64,000 bases of DNA from Marinoscillum sp. MHG1-6. Lineage in GTDB: Bacteria > Bacteroidota > Bacteroidia > Cytophagales > Cyclobacteriaceae. The notes under the pieces were generated by a model that saw nothing but the letters and a program-made list of their open reading frames with translations, had not been told where the DNA came from and ran no database searches. The position numbers and the translations under genes were made by a program. Where the stretch lies: the NCBI RefSeq assembly GCF_024714475.1, contig NZ_JAMZMI010000009.1:1-64000 (forward strand), in the 5' to 3' direction. This document shows, piece after piece, positions 18,358 to 26,970 of this stretch (within the stretch, counting starts at the first letter, position 1; each line of letters begins with the position of its first letter).

Positions 18358-21300
18358 TTATAGAGTGATATTCAAACCTGCCGTTACAATTCTACTCTGT
18401 GGATAGACGCTATTATCTATTCCGTTGATATCCACTTCCGGGTCAAATCCAGTGTACTTTGTGAAAGTCGCCAGGTTTTGAATTGAGATATACGCCCTTA
18501 ACTTTTGGATTTTCATAGCCTCCAAAACGGATTTTGGAAGTGTATATCCTAAAGTCAGGTTTTTGATCCGCAAATAGGATCCATCCTCGATATAGCGATC
18601 AGATACTCTTTGGTTATTGTTAGGGTCTGTGGAAGTAGCTCTTGGAACCTCATTACTGGTACCAGCACCTCTCCATCTGTTTAGTGTATTGACTGTTTGG
18701 TTCTGTGCTACCACCATTGCTTCGCTAAACAATCGATTAGCATTGAAAACCTCATTACCATAAACCCCTTGTAAGAAAACTGTCAGGTCAAACCCTTTGT
18801 ACTTAACCGTATTGCTCCAACCGTAGTACAGATCAGGATTAGGGTTACCCAGAAATTTTCGATCTTCATCATTAATCGCAAATAAGGAATCACCCTCATA
18901 AAGATTCACAAACCGAATATCTCCCGGTGAAGTACTGTTGGTACTGTTGGTTCCATCCACCTGAGTAGCATGCGCTGCTACTTCCTCATCTGTCTGAAAG
19001 ATTCCGTCCGTTACATAGCCATAGAAAGCATTGGCCGGATGACCTTTTGCATGTCGTGCAGCTTGCTTGTTGAAGGTAAGACCTCCTGTAACGATCTCAT
19101 TGTCCCCGTTTGAACCACCCAATCTCAGGATTTCATTTTTGTTGATTGACCCATTCAGATCTGACGTCCATGAGAACTCATTGAAAGTCTTCTGCAAATT
19201 GATAGAGAATTCGATCCCCTTGTTTCTCATAGCACCCACATTGAGGATCGGCCATCCTGCGTCATAGTATCCTGTAGTGATCGGAATAGGCGTAGAAAGC
19301 AACATATCCTCGGTATCCCTTAGGTAAACTTCAACTGTCGCGCCGATGAGTCCCTTCGCCACGATCATATCAATCCCGAGACTTGTTTGCTCCACCTGTT
19401 CCCATCTCATATCAGGGTTAGGCATGTTATCAGGATATACGGCAGCATAGGTAGTGTTTCCGAAGGTATATCTGCCCGAAGTATTAATTCTGGCGATATA
19501 TCCAAAGTCTCCAATATTCTGATTACCGGTTACACCATAACCTGCTCGAATTTTTAAATCATCAATAAAGGACACACCAGCCATAAAAGGCTCACTACTC
19601 AAACGCCATGCAGCTGAAGCAGACGGGAAAAACCCATACCGATAATTTGACCCGAAGCGACTGGAGCCATCATATCTTGCCGAGGCGGTCAGGAGATACC
19701 TGCCTTTATAATCGTAATTGATTCTTCCCAGGTAAGAAAGTAAAGCCCATTCAGTGGTAGACCCGTACACATTATCCTGATCCAGGATATTATCCAGCTG
19801 ATTGGCCACATCACTGACAAAGTCCTGCCCACTTCCTCCAAAATACCTGTAATCAGAATGCTGCGAACTGATACCAGCCAGCACCTTAAAATTGTGATCT
19901 CCAAAAGTGTTCTCGTAAGTGATTGTGTTATCCCAAAGCCAGTCAACACGCTCTCTCGAATCTTCATACAGAAAAGATTGCATTTGTTCCTTTACTCCCC
20001 ACTGATATGCCGGAGACCACTCGCGCTTTCTTTCGAAAGACAAATCCAGACCAAATTCAGACCGAAGAGTCAACCCTTTTATAGGTTTAGCAGCCACATA
20101 AAGGTTGTCAATCATTCGGTGCTTAAGGTCTGTAAAGTCCCTTATGGACACAATTCCTACTGGGTTGGTTACATCACCATCAAATTCCGCTGCGCCTTCC
20201 GGACCCGAAAATATTCCATTTCTTTTGACTGGTTGTGTAGGTAGCGAATTCATCGCATCTCGAACTAAACCACTACCTCCATTATTTGTAAAATTTGATA
20301 AGCTATAGGTGAAACTGTTACCTACAGTCAACCATTCTTTAGCGTCACTGTCAAGGTTTAATCGGAAAGATTTTCTGTCAAATCCAGTTCCGATGATTAT
20401 ACCTTCCTGCTTGAAATATCCTCCACTGATGTTATAACGTAACTTCTCAGTACCTCCTCTAATCGAAAGATTGTAGTTCTGCACCATACCTCGTTTGAAC
20501 ACTTCATTCATCCAGTCAGCGGAGTCAACAACATTCAAAGGGTCAGAAAAATCAGGATTCAGGGTTTCCCCTCCATTGATCCTCATTTCGTTGTTGAGTA
20601 CAGCATATTGAGAAGCATTAAGCATTTGTACGGGATTGGTTACTTCCTGAAATCCCGCATAGGTATTCAGGTCGACTGTTGTAGTTCCAGCCTTACCTCT
20701 TTTCGTGGTAATGATCACCACCCCATTGGCTCCTCTTGAACCATAAATGGCTGCTGCAGAAGCGTCTTTCAAGACATCAATGGACGCGATGTCATCCGGA
20801 TTAATGGCGCTAATACCTCCGTTTACCGGAAATCCATCAACCACATAAAGGGGATCGGCACTGTTAATGGTACCTACCCCACGAACTCTTACCGCCACAT
20901 AGCCACCTGGAGCACCAGAGTTAACTACCTGTACACCGGCCATCCTTCCTTGCAATAACTGATCTGCACTGGTGAGCGGCAGATCTTCTACAACATCCCC
21001 ACCAAGCCTTGACACTGAGCCTGTTAAGTCCGTTTTCTTTTGTGTTCCGTATCCTACAACCACCACTTCATCCAGTGCGCTGAGGTCAACACCCAAATCA
21101 AAATCGACCTGATTACCCACAGGGGCTTGCTCCAGGTATCGCTCGGTAGGTTGATAACCTACAAATGAGGCTACAAGGGTCAGAGGAAAGTCATCCTTAG
21201 AAAGTTCAAGAAGATAGTACCCATCTAAATCCGTAATGGTTCCCAATGATGACCCCTTTACCAGCAAAGTAGCACCGGGAAGAGGCTCCCCTTCTTCATC

Positions 21301-21723
21301 TGTTATCCTGCCTTTGATGCTTTCCGTTTGAATAACATCCGTCACGATAGGCAGTTCGATCAGGTCACCTACTTTCTTAATGGTAATGGTCTCATTGACT
21401 CGTCTAAGTGAAAGTCGTCCCTGAACGGATATTTCTCTTAATAGCTGATCTAATTTCCAATCACCGTTGGAAACTTTGATGTCAATTTCATTCAGATCAT
21501 CAGCATAATAAGCGAAACTAAAGCCCGTCTTCTGCTCTATTTCTTCAATTAAATCGATCAGATCTACGTGCCTTTTGCTAATGTCTATATCGATCTGATC
21601 CAAATACCGCCTTTGGGCATTTGATTCAGAGGCGAAAGCCAGGCTGAGGCCGTAGACCACGGTGATCGCATAAATCGCAATCTTGGACATGCGAATAATA
21701 ATTTTGGGTAATTTTACATTCAT
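18358..21723 (-). CDS. SusC-like TonB-dependent transporter with STN domain, locus A
   Basis: This is a 1121-residue outer-membrane transporter. An export signal (about 11-37, ending SNAQ) is followed by an STN signalling domain (about 45-115, FSFAYYADDLNEIDIKV), a carboxypeptidase-regulatory-like beta domain (about 135-215, GRITDEEGEPLPGATLLVKG), the SusC signature VVVGYGTQKKTDLTGSVS, a plug (about 240-340, AAIYGSRGANGVVIITTKRG) and a 22-strand barrel. The STN domain marks it as a transducer: substrate binding is relayed through FecR to an ECF sigma factor, both encoded just upstream. A hairpin (GAGCTGAG 21760-21767 with CTCAGCTC 21789-21796) lies in the leader before it. Confidence 0.93.
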   Translation of the reverse strand: MNVKLPKIIIRMSKIAIYAITVVYGLSLAFASESNAQRRYLDQIDIDISKRHVDLIDLIEEIEQKTGFSFAYYADDLNEIDIKVSNGDWKLDQLLREISVQGRLSLRRVNETITIKKVGDLIELPIVTDVIQTESIKGRITDEEGEPLPGATLLVKGSSLGTITDLDGYYLLELSKDDFPLTLVASFVGYQPTERYLEQAPVGNQVDFDLGVDLSALDEVVVVGYGTQKKTDLTGSVSRLGGDVVEDLPLTSADQLLQGRMAGVQVVNSGAPGGYVAVRVRGVGTINSADPLYVVDGFPVNGGISAINPDDIASIDVLKDASAAAIYGSRGANGVVIITTKRGKAGTTTVDLNTYAGFQEVTNPVQMLNASQYAVLNNEMRINGGETLNPDFSDPLNVVDSADWMNEVFKRGMVQNYNLSIRGGTEKLRYNISGGYFKQEGIIIGTGFDRKSFRLNLDSDAKEWLTVGNSFTYSLSNFTNNGGSGLVRDAMNSLPTQPVKRNGIFSGPEGAAEFDGDVTNPVGIVSIRDFTDLKHRMIDNLYVAAKPIKGLTLRSEFGLDLSFERKREWSPAYQWGVKEQMQSFLYEDSRERVDWLWDNTITYENTFGDHNFKVLAGISSQHSDYRYFGGSGQDFVSDVANQLDNILDQDNVYGSTTEWALLSYLGRINYDYKGRYLLTASARYDGSSRFGSNYRYGFFPSASAAWRLSSEPFMAGVSFIDDLKIRAGYGVTGNQNIGDFGYIARINTSGRYTFGNTTYAAVYPDNMPNPDMRWEQVEQTSLGIDMIVAKGLIGATVEVYLRDTEDMLLSTPIPITTGYYDAGWPILNVGAMRNKGIEFSINLQKTFNEFSWTSDLNGSINKNEILRLGGSNGDNEIVTGGLTFNKQAARHAKGHPANAFYGYVTDGIFQTDEEVAAHATQVDGTNSTNSTSPGDIRFVNLYEGDSLFAINDEDRKFLGNPNPDLYYGWSNTVKYKGFDLTVFLQGVYGNEVFNANRLFSEAMVVAQNQTVNTLNRWRGAGTSNEVPRATSTDPNNNQRVSDRYIEDGSYLRIKNLTLGYTLPKSVLEAMKIQKLRAYISIQNLATFTKYTGFDPEVDINGIDNSVYPQSRIVTAGLNITL

Positions 21724-21759
21724 AAAGTTTGTGGTTTAAGAGGTCATAAACTTTTGAGC

Positions 21760-21796
21760 GAGCTGAGAGCATCTTTCCCCAAAGTAGACTCAGCTC
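21760..21796. other. Hairpin in the SusC leader
   Basis: GAGCTGAG (21760-21767) and CTCAGCTC (21789-21796) form a perfect 8-bp stem between the FecR gene and SusC. On the minus strand no T-run follows, so it is not a terminator for this operon. It may mark a processed or structured leader. Confidence 0.4.
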
Positions 21797-21813
21797 CTCT
21801 TTTTTTATATGTA

Positions 21814-22809
21814 CTAATTGTTGTTTACAAATACGGTTTTCCCTTTTACTTCATAATCAAATTCGTAGGCATAGGATAAACTTTCCATTACCGAGCTCAA
21901 AGTAGGCTTTCGATACTTCCCGGTAAACTTCCGCTTTTGATCGAGCTCAAGATTTTCGCTTATTTCAAATTTCACATCGAACCACCTGGATATCACGACA
22001 AACATCTCGTCAATATTTTCATCGTCAAACACCAGGTTGTTATTCATCCAGTCAAATGGCACCTGACCTTCTTCGAAGGCTGTTTTATCAATTTTCTTAT
22101 CCCCCTTCTGGTATATAGCCATTTCATTTGGCAACAATTCCGTGCGCTGAGCATCATTGATGTCTGAAACGGCAACCTTACCGGATCTTACCGCCACTGC
22201 TGCCTTTTTGCCCTCGTCATAGGCTTTAACATTAAATGAGGTTCCCAACACCCGAACTTTAATATCCGAGGTTGTTATAATAAACGGCCGTGATTCGTCT
22301 CTTTTTACATCAAAAAAGGCTTCACCTTCAAGGGATATCTCTCTCTTTTTGTCAGTAAAATTGGCTGGAAAGGTTATCGTTGATCCGGCATTCAGTTTCA
22401 CAATGGTTCCATCCGGAAGCTGAACTGTGCGCCTTTGACCATAGGAAGTTTGCTTCTGCACATAGGCTATTTCAGCGACCTGCGTTTCTGCTATATCAAA
22501 GTCGATATTTTGGGCTATGTATGCTATGCCTAATCCAACAATGATAATCGCTGCTACTCTTCGCAGATAGTTCCATGTATTGTTTATTGGAATTACTGGT
22601 TGTTCTGAATGAGATTCATCTGCAACCATCACCCTGGCCAAAACGGCTTCTTGTCTTTGATCTATTTTGGCTGATGACAGTTGCCAGTGACCAACGATAT
22701 TTTCAAACACTTTCCGGTTCAGCGCATCTCGCTCAAGCCATTCCTTGAGTTCAGCGGCTTCCTCACTGGAGAGCTCCTTGTTTATGTATTTAGTGATCAG
22801 TTTGTCCAT
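21814..22809 (-). CDS. FecR-like anti-sigma factor, locus A
   Basis: This 331-residue inner-membrane regulator has a cytoplasmic N-terminal domain (about 1-85) with the helical sigma-binding start (KYINKELSSEEAAELKEWL), one membrane helix (about 87-103, VAAIIIVGLGIAYIAQN) and a periplasmic FecR domain (about 115-215, RRTVQLPDGTIVKLNAGS and ITTSDIKVRVLGTSFNVKAY). The C-terminal domain (about 255-331) is of the STN-like DUF4974 type found in Bacteroidota FecR proteins. It should hold the sigma factor at 22955-23590 inactive until the SusC STN domain signals ligand. The order sigma, anti-sigma, SusC is typical of this control type. Confidence 0.9.
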   Translation of the reverse strand: MDKLITKYINKELSSEEAAELKEWLERDALNRKVFENIVGHWQLSSAKIDQRQEAVLARVMVADESHSEQPVIPINNTWNYLRRVAAIIIVGLGIAYIAQNIDFDIAETQVAEIAYVQKQTSYGQRRTVQLPDGTIVKLNAGSTITFPANFTDKKREISLEGEAFFDVKRDESRPFIITTSDIKVRVLGTSFNVKAYDEGKKAAVAVRSGKVAVSDINDAQRTELLPNEMAIYQKGDKKIDKTAFEEGQVPFDWMNNNLVFDDENIDEMFVVISRWFDVKFEISENLELDQKRKFTGKYRKPTLSSVMESLSYAYEFDYEVKGKTVFVNNN

Positions 22810-22954
22810 TTCTTACTGCCTTTCAATAATACGAGTCGAAAGGGACATGAAACACTTAGAGATTTTTTAATATTTCATAATTAATCAAAAAATCACCCAA
22901 ATAATTAACAATTATTCAACTAAACAATCAAAACAATATGATTATCAACACTTA

Positions 22955-23590
22955 TCAGGTAGTTGACATCAACATACTTCCCAGTAAGCCCATTGACAGC
23001 GAGAGCATTTTGGAGATATACATGTGATCATGGCCTGAATCCCTGAAATGTTCGATAAGTGCTTCGCGGATTGATTTAACAGTAGTATAAAGGTGCGCTT
23101 CTACGGTACGTTTTGAAACACCCAACTCATCTGCTATCTGCTGATTTGAGTAACCTTTCATCTTGGCCAGCTCATATACAAGTTTCGCATGTGGTGTTAA
23201 TCTTTCCACCACCCGATTAATGATCGCTTCCAGTTCCTTACCTAAAAGGAGGCTTTCTGGATCGATGGCATCGGAAACCTGTAAAGATTCATCGTAGCTA
23301 GAATAGCTAAATTGTTTAGCATCTCTGGAAATCATCCTGATGGCCAGGTGCTTGACTGAAACATGGAGATATGCTTTGACTTCTTTTATGCTATGATGGT
23401 CTGGGCGATGCTCCCAAATGTTAGAAAACACTTCAGATACAGCATCCTCAGCCAGTTGTTCATCTTTAGTGATCGAAAAGGCATACCGAAAGAGTTTCTC
23501 AAAATTTTCACTGTAAACATCCTTAAACCAACTGGTAAAAAGATGGTCAGAGCTATTTCGATCAAGATCCTCTGGTTTCCTTTTTTTCAA
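22955..23590 (-). CDS. ECF RNA polymerase sigma factor, locus A
   Basis: This 211-residue extracytoplasmic-function sigma factor has sigma region 2 at about 28-95 (FEKLFRYAFSITKDEQLAEDAVSEVF, quoted in part) and region 4 at about 130-185 with the helix-turn-helix LAKMKGYSNQQIADELGVSK and RTVEAHLYTTVKSIREAL. The C-terminal 20 residues are hydrophobic, as in many Bacteroidota FecI-like factors. It is the first gene of locus A, with FecR 145 bp downstream. Its likely target is the SusC operon. The 278 bp upstream of it hold no gene that I can see. Confidence 0.92.
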   Translation of the reverse strand: MKKRKPEDLDRNSSDHLFTSWFKDVYSENFEKLFRYAFSITKDEQLAEDAVSEVFSNIWEHRPDHHSIKEVKAYLHVSVKHLAIRMISRDAKQFSYSSYDESLQVSDAIDPESLLLGKELEAIINRVVERLTPHAKLVYELAKMKGYSNQQIADELGVSKRTVEAHLYTTVKSIREALIEHFRDSGHDHMYISKMLSLSMGLLGSMLMSTT

Positions 23591-23868
23591 TTTATTAGCA
23601 TTCTAATGAATCAAAGTTGCCAAGAGTTTTCTGATTAAAAAGTGTTTTTCAGGTAAACATTTTGACAACCGGAATAGATAAAGATAGCATTATTGAATAA
23701 GTTATTTATTTAGCATATAACTCAATGAGGTCAATTATTTTCTGAATCAGAACATCAAATTTCTTTAAAGCGATTTGCCATGCGGCGTCCTCGATCAAAA
23801 AATATCTTTCTGTTTTTCAGCTATGCTTATTATGAAACAAAAAAGGATCATTTTCCATTAACCCTTAG

Positions 23869-24768
23869 CTATGATGCCGGATCGCTCAATATTTCAATTT
23901 TACGTGCAAACTTTTGAGGATAATCAGGCACTGCACCACTTTGAGATGCTACAAATCCTCCAACCATATTCCCAATCCGCGCAGCTTTTTTAGGATCACC
24001 GGTCTTCATATATGTTGTAATGAATCCTGCACAAAAAGCATCTCCGGACCCAACTGTATCTTTAACATCGACCTCCCTGGCTGCTACAACATAACTGTCA
24101 TCATTGGTAAAAACAGTGCAGCCATTCCCGCCGAGCGTTACCAAAACAATATTGATCTGATTGTATTCTGCCTTTAACTGATGTACGAATTGGTTTACGC
24201 TCATTTCCTGATCATATAATAATTTGCTCAATACCCTAATCTCATCCTCATTCATTTTGATGATGTTACAATATTTTAATGATTGGCAAATGATGTCTGC
24301 CGTAAAGCAGTGCTTTCTCAGGTTTACATCAAAGAATATAGTCTTAAAGGGGCTCGCATCTAAAACTTGGTACAACGCAGCTCTTGAGACAGGATTGCGT
24401 TGGGCAACTGTGCCAAAATACAAAGCATTATAGGTAGCAACCATTGATAAATCAATTCCTTTCGAATCAACATAATCATAGGCCACCTCCTTTCGTATTC
24501 TATAAGTTGGAATTCCATCTTTCAGGAAGACCATCACCCTCCCAGTCATTGCGCTTGAGTGAACCTGAACAAAATCAGTGGAAACACCAAGGGAAGCAAT
24601 GTTTGCTATTGCCTGATCGCCCAGTTTATCCTTACCTACAGCGGTGATTATAGCTGATTTACCTCCGCATTTACGCACATGCGCTGCAAAATTCATCGGA
24701 GCACCTCCAAAATGTTTATCCCCCTCAATAAAATCCCAAAGCACCTCTCCAAACGCCAGAACCTTCAT
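23869..24768 (-). CDS. PfkB-family fructokinase (copy 2)
   Basis: From Met at 24768 the product is about 299 residues, and the sequence from there (MKVLAFGEVLWDFIEG) aligns with the start of the paralogue at 25538. An 18-residue extension up to 24822 is possible but unlikely. It has ribokinase-family features: GGAPMNFAAHV near the N-terminus (sugar site) and DTVGSGDAFCAGF near the C-terminus, with Asp243 as catalytic base. It should phosphorylate fructose imported by the sugar porter of locus B. It lies downstream of the GH32 and sensor remnants, so it may be the surviving 3' end of a former second fructan operon. Residue identity to copy 1 is moderate (roughly 45% by eye), so the duplication is old. 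Confidence 0.85.
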   Translation of the reverse strand: MKVLAFGEVLWDFIEGDKHFGGAPMNFAAHVRKCGGKSAIITAVGKDKLGDQAIANIASLGVSTDFVQVHSSAMTGRVMVFLKDGIPTYRIRKEVAYDYVDSKGIDLSMVATYNALYFGTVAQRNPVSRAALYQVLDASPFKTIFFDVNLRKHCFTADIICQSLKYCNIIKMNEDEIRVLSKLLYDQEMSVNQFVHQLKAEYNQINIVLVTLGGNGCTVFTNDDSYVVAAREVDVKDTVGSGDAFCAGFITTYMKTGDPKKAARIGNMVGGFVASQSGAVPDYPQKFARKIEILSDPAS

Positions 24769-24914
24769 ATTTAAATAGTTTTTGGTTATCGTATCTATAG
24801 AACCAAGGAAATTAAGAGACATATCCTCCTCAAAACATCATTATGGTATCAAATAATGTCAGAATTGTCTTCAATTGTTCGTTCACAAGCTGCTGTTGTG
24901 TTTCAGGCTAGTTT

Positions 24915-25130
24915 TCATTGCGGTGTATACGGCTTTTCACCCCCCCAAATAGATTTGATATTCATTATTTCAATGTTTTGGATTACATCCATATTACTAA
25001 TCACCAGTTGGGAAAAGGGGGAATTTGGAAAAACCAACTCAGTCATTGCAACCTCTCCATCATTCATAAATACTTCTACTGAGGACTTATCCAGGACAAC
25101 CGTGAGGTTTAGGCATTGAAATGTTCTCCG
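24915..25130 (-). pseudogene. C-terminal remnant of a GH32 fructanase
   Basis: Read on the minus strand, 71 codons end at a TGA (24915-24917) and encode LTVVLDKSSVEVFMNDGE, then ELVFPNS and IMNIKSIWGG. This is the last part of the GH32 C-terminal beta-sandwich; compare VFVDRVSVELFVNNGS in the intact lipoprotein at 32175-33671. It has no start and no catalytic part. It overlaps the end of the sensor remnant at 25109-25498 in another frame. The simplest reading is one deletion that joined a regulator's 5' end to a GH32 gene's 3' end. Confidence 0.75.
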
Positions 25131-25498
25131 CTAATCTTTCGATCCAACAATATCACCGGTATACCCATATTGTATACCTTCTCAATCATAGGGCTAATTG
25201 GAGCAGGTTCATTAGGAGATACAATCAAAAGGTCGATACCCTCATCCAACATTCCCTGAATATGTCCGATCTGCTTGGCATTATCGGCTCCTGCATCCCT
25301 GTATATGATTTCCATGTCATCGTGAAAAAGCAGCTCTCGGCGCATTTCCTGATACATGGCCTCCCGCCAGACATCTACAATGCATTGTGAAAATCCAATT
25401 TTATAGACAACCTTTTCCTCTTCCCTACAAGAGCAAAATGCAATTATTATAAAAAGAAGAATGAAGAACCTTCCCATCAACGAAGCAATTGGTTTCAT
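25109..25498 (-). pseudogene. N-terminal remnant of a fructose-sensing hybrid two-component regulator
   Basis: The open frame encodes 129 residues: a lipoprotein-like signal (IIIAFCSCREEE) and the first lobe of a periplasmic sugar-binding domain (YKIGFSQC, LLFHDDMEI, DLLIVSPNEPAPISP, GIPVILLDRK). It matches residues about 50-142 of the intact sensor at 29196-31949 and then stops 10 codons after the homology ends. The membrane, kinase, receiver and AraC domains are missing. A truncated sugar-binding protein could still be made, but the position against a headless GH32 fragment argues for a decayed gene. Confidence 0.75.
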
Positions 25499-25537
25499 CC
25501 AATTAAAATACCCACATAACTTTATAAGTTCGATTTT

Positions 25538-26413
25538 CTACACCAAACAACTTATTATCTCAGGAGAATATCTAGGAATCGGGCCATTTGAAGATGCCAC
25601 GAACGCCCCAACTTTATTTGCTATCTGAGCAGCATATACCGGATCACCTGTTTTGTTGTAAATGCATAGAAAGGCAGCACTAAAGGAATCTCCCGCTCCG
25701 ACAGTATCTATCACTTCAATAGGACTTGTGGGTACTTTTTCTAATTGACCGTTCCAGTAAACAAGACTACCATCACCTCCGGCGGTAATTACCACAGCCT
25801 CTATTTGTTTCCACAGGCCTATTACTTTTTCGCAAAAGGCGTCAAAATCCAAATCCCTGTCAAAAAGCAGCTTACTCAAAACTCCTACTTCCTCATCATT
25901 TACCTTCAACAGGTTGCAATGACCAAGTGAATGAACAACAATATCCTTGTTGAAGGAATTTTTTCTCAGGTTCACATCATAAAAAACCTGCTTAAAACGA
26001 TGCCTATCCAATATCTGTTGAAGAGCACTGGCCGATACCTCACTTCGTTGGATCAGACTACCAAAATAGAAGGTATCATAATCACCAATGAGCGTATGAT
26101 CCAGTTTTTCACCATCTATATAATCGTATGCAACATTCTCGATAATTTCATAATCTGGCTGTCCATTGCATAGTGTGACCGGAACAAAACCTGTCCTAAT
26201 ATCACTACGCTGTACTAATCTTACATCCACATTAAGGTACTGTACCATTCGCAAAGCATCATCCCCTAAATTATCTTTTCCCAGACAGGACACTATTGCC
26301 GAATCGTATCCACATTGAGCTACATGCGCAGCAAAATTAAGTGGTGCTCCACCCAAATGAGGAACTCCCTCAATGATATCCCAAAGGATCTCTCCAAAAA
26401 CCAAAACTTTCAT
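25538..26413 (-). CDS. PfkB-family fructokinase (copy 1)
   Basis: This enzyme of about 291 residues starts at Met 26413 (MKVLVFGEILWDIIEG), giving the same N-terminus as copy 2; an upstream Met at 26431 adds six residues. It has the ribokinase-family sugar site GGAPLNFAAHV and the anion-hole/catalytic-base motif DTVGAGDSFSAAF (Asp242). It converts fructose to a fructose phosphate for glycolysis, the cytoplasmic end of locus B. It is downstream of the lectin-bearing GH32/43-like gene, with the DUF4975-like remnant in between. Its own promoter is not obvious. Confidence 0.86.
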   Translation of the reverse strand: MKVLVFGEILWDIIEGVPHLGGAPLNFAAHVAQCGYDSAIVSCLGKDNLGDDALRMVQYLNVDVRLVQRSDIRTGFVPVTLCNGQPDYEIIENVAYDYIDGEKLDHTLIGDYDTFYFGSLIQRSEVSASALQQILDRHRFKQVFYDVNLRKNSFNKDIVVHSLGHCNLLKVNDEEVGVLSKLLFDRDLDFDAFCEKVIGLWKQIEAVVITAGGDGSLVYWNGQLEKVPTSPIEVIDTVGAGDSFSAAFLCIYNKTGDPVYAAQIANKVGAFVASSNGPIPRYSPEIISCLV

Positions 26414-26628
26414 ATCACTTGTCTCTAACAATATTCTTGATCAATACTCTGAATGTGGAATTCCTATTTCTTTCATTCAATCCACTTGGTTCATAATCCC
26501 AAATCTAAAATTCCTACAGATGGACTACTTTCAATCCTGTACCATTCACTTGTAATTTTGTTTCAGGTTGAAGGGAGCGTTAGGAAATTCTCTCAGAATG
26601 ATCCGAAAGGAATTTTGATCAACAGGGG

Positions 26629-26922
26629 CTATAGAACACAAACATTGATGTTCGAGAAAGTTGCATTCCTGTTATCAGCAAAAATCCTCCAGTTTGTTCC
26701 TGTTGCTTTATAAATCTGATTACTCAGCGCCACCTCATTGTTGACATATACGTTAACCATAGCGTTCTCAATTAATATTCGAATATTATAGTTGGTGTTT
26801 TGGTTGAGTAAAATCAGAAAGTCATTATCAGGCAGCGCATTAGCATCAATTAATGTCCGTGTTGTTTTATCAAAGCTGAAACGATCCTGGTTCTGCATCA
26901 AAAAACGAAAAACCACCCCCAA
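26629..26922 (-). pseudogene. C-terminal domain remnant of a GH32/43-type enzyme (DUF4975-like)
   Basis: The frame begins at a TTG inside the terminator of the preceding gene and has no plausible start. It encodes YNIRILIENAMVNVYVNNE, ALSNQIYKATGTNW and RIFADNRNATFSNI, the pattern of the C-terminal beta domain found on Bacteroidota GH32/43-like fructan enzymes. It directly follows the enzyme at 26971-28887, which has an Ig domain, lectin and T9SS tail instead of this domain. It could be the old tail of that gene or a remnant of another copy. Confidence 0.5.
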
Positions 26923-26937
26923 AAAAGAGGTGGCTTT
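26908..26937 (-). terminator. Rho-independent terminator after the lectin-bearing GH32/43-like gene
   Basis: On the minus strand AAGCCACC pairs with GGTGGTTT (one G-T pair) around a T-rich loop and is followed by TTTTCG. It starts 34 bp after the stop codon at 26971. Confidence 0.6.
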
Positions 26938-26970
26938 ATGAATGGGTCTCTAGCTGGTTATTAGACCTTA

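Noticed and set aside
21760-21796. Terminator between FecR and SusC
   Set aside because: The T-run follows the stem on the plus strand only, opposite to transcription.
24856-25119. Plus-strand open frame between the fructokinases
   Set aside because: It is antisense to the GH32 tail remnant, which has recognisable family motifs.
25109-25498. Stand-alone periplasmic sugar-binding lipoprotein
   Set aside because: Only the first lobe is present, homology to the intact sensor ends abruptly and the next DNA is a headless GH32 fragment.
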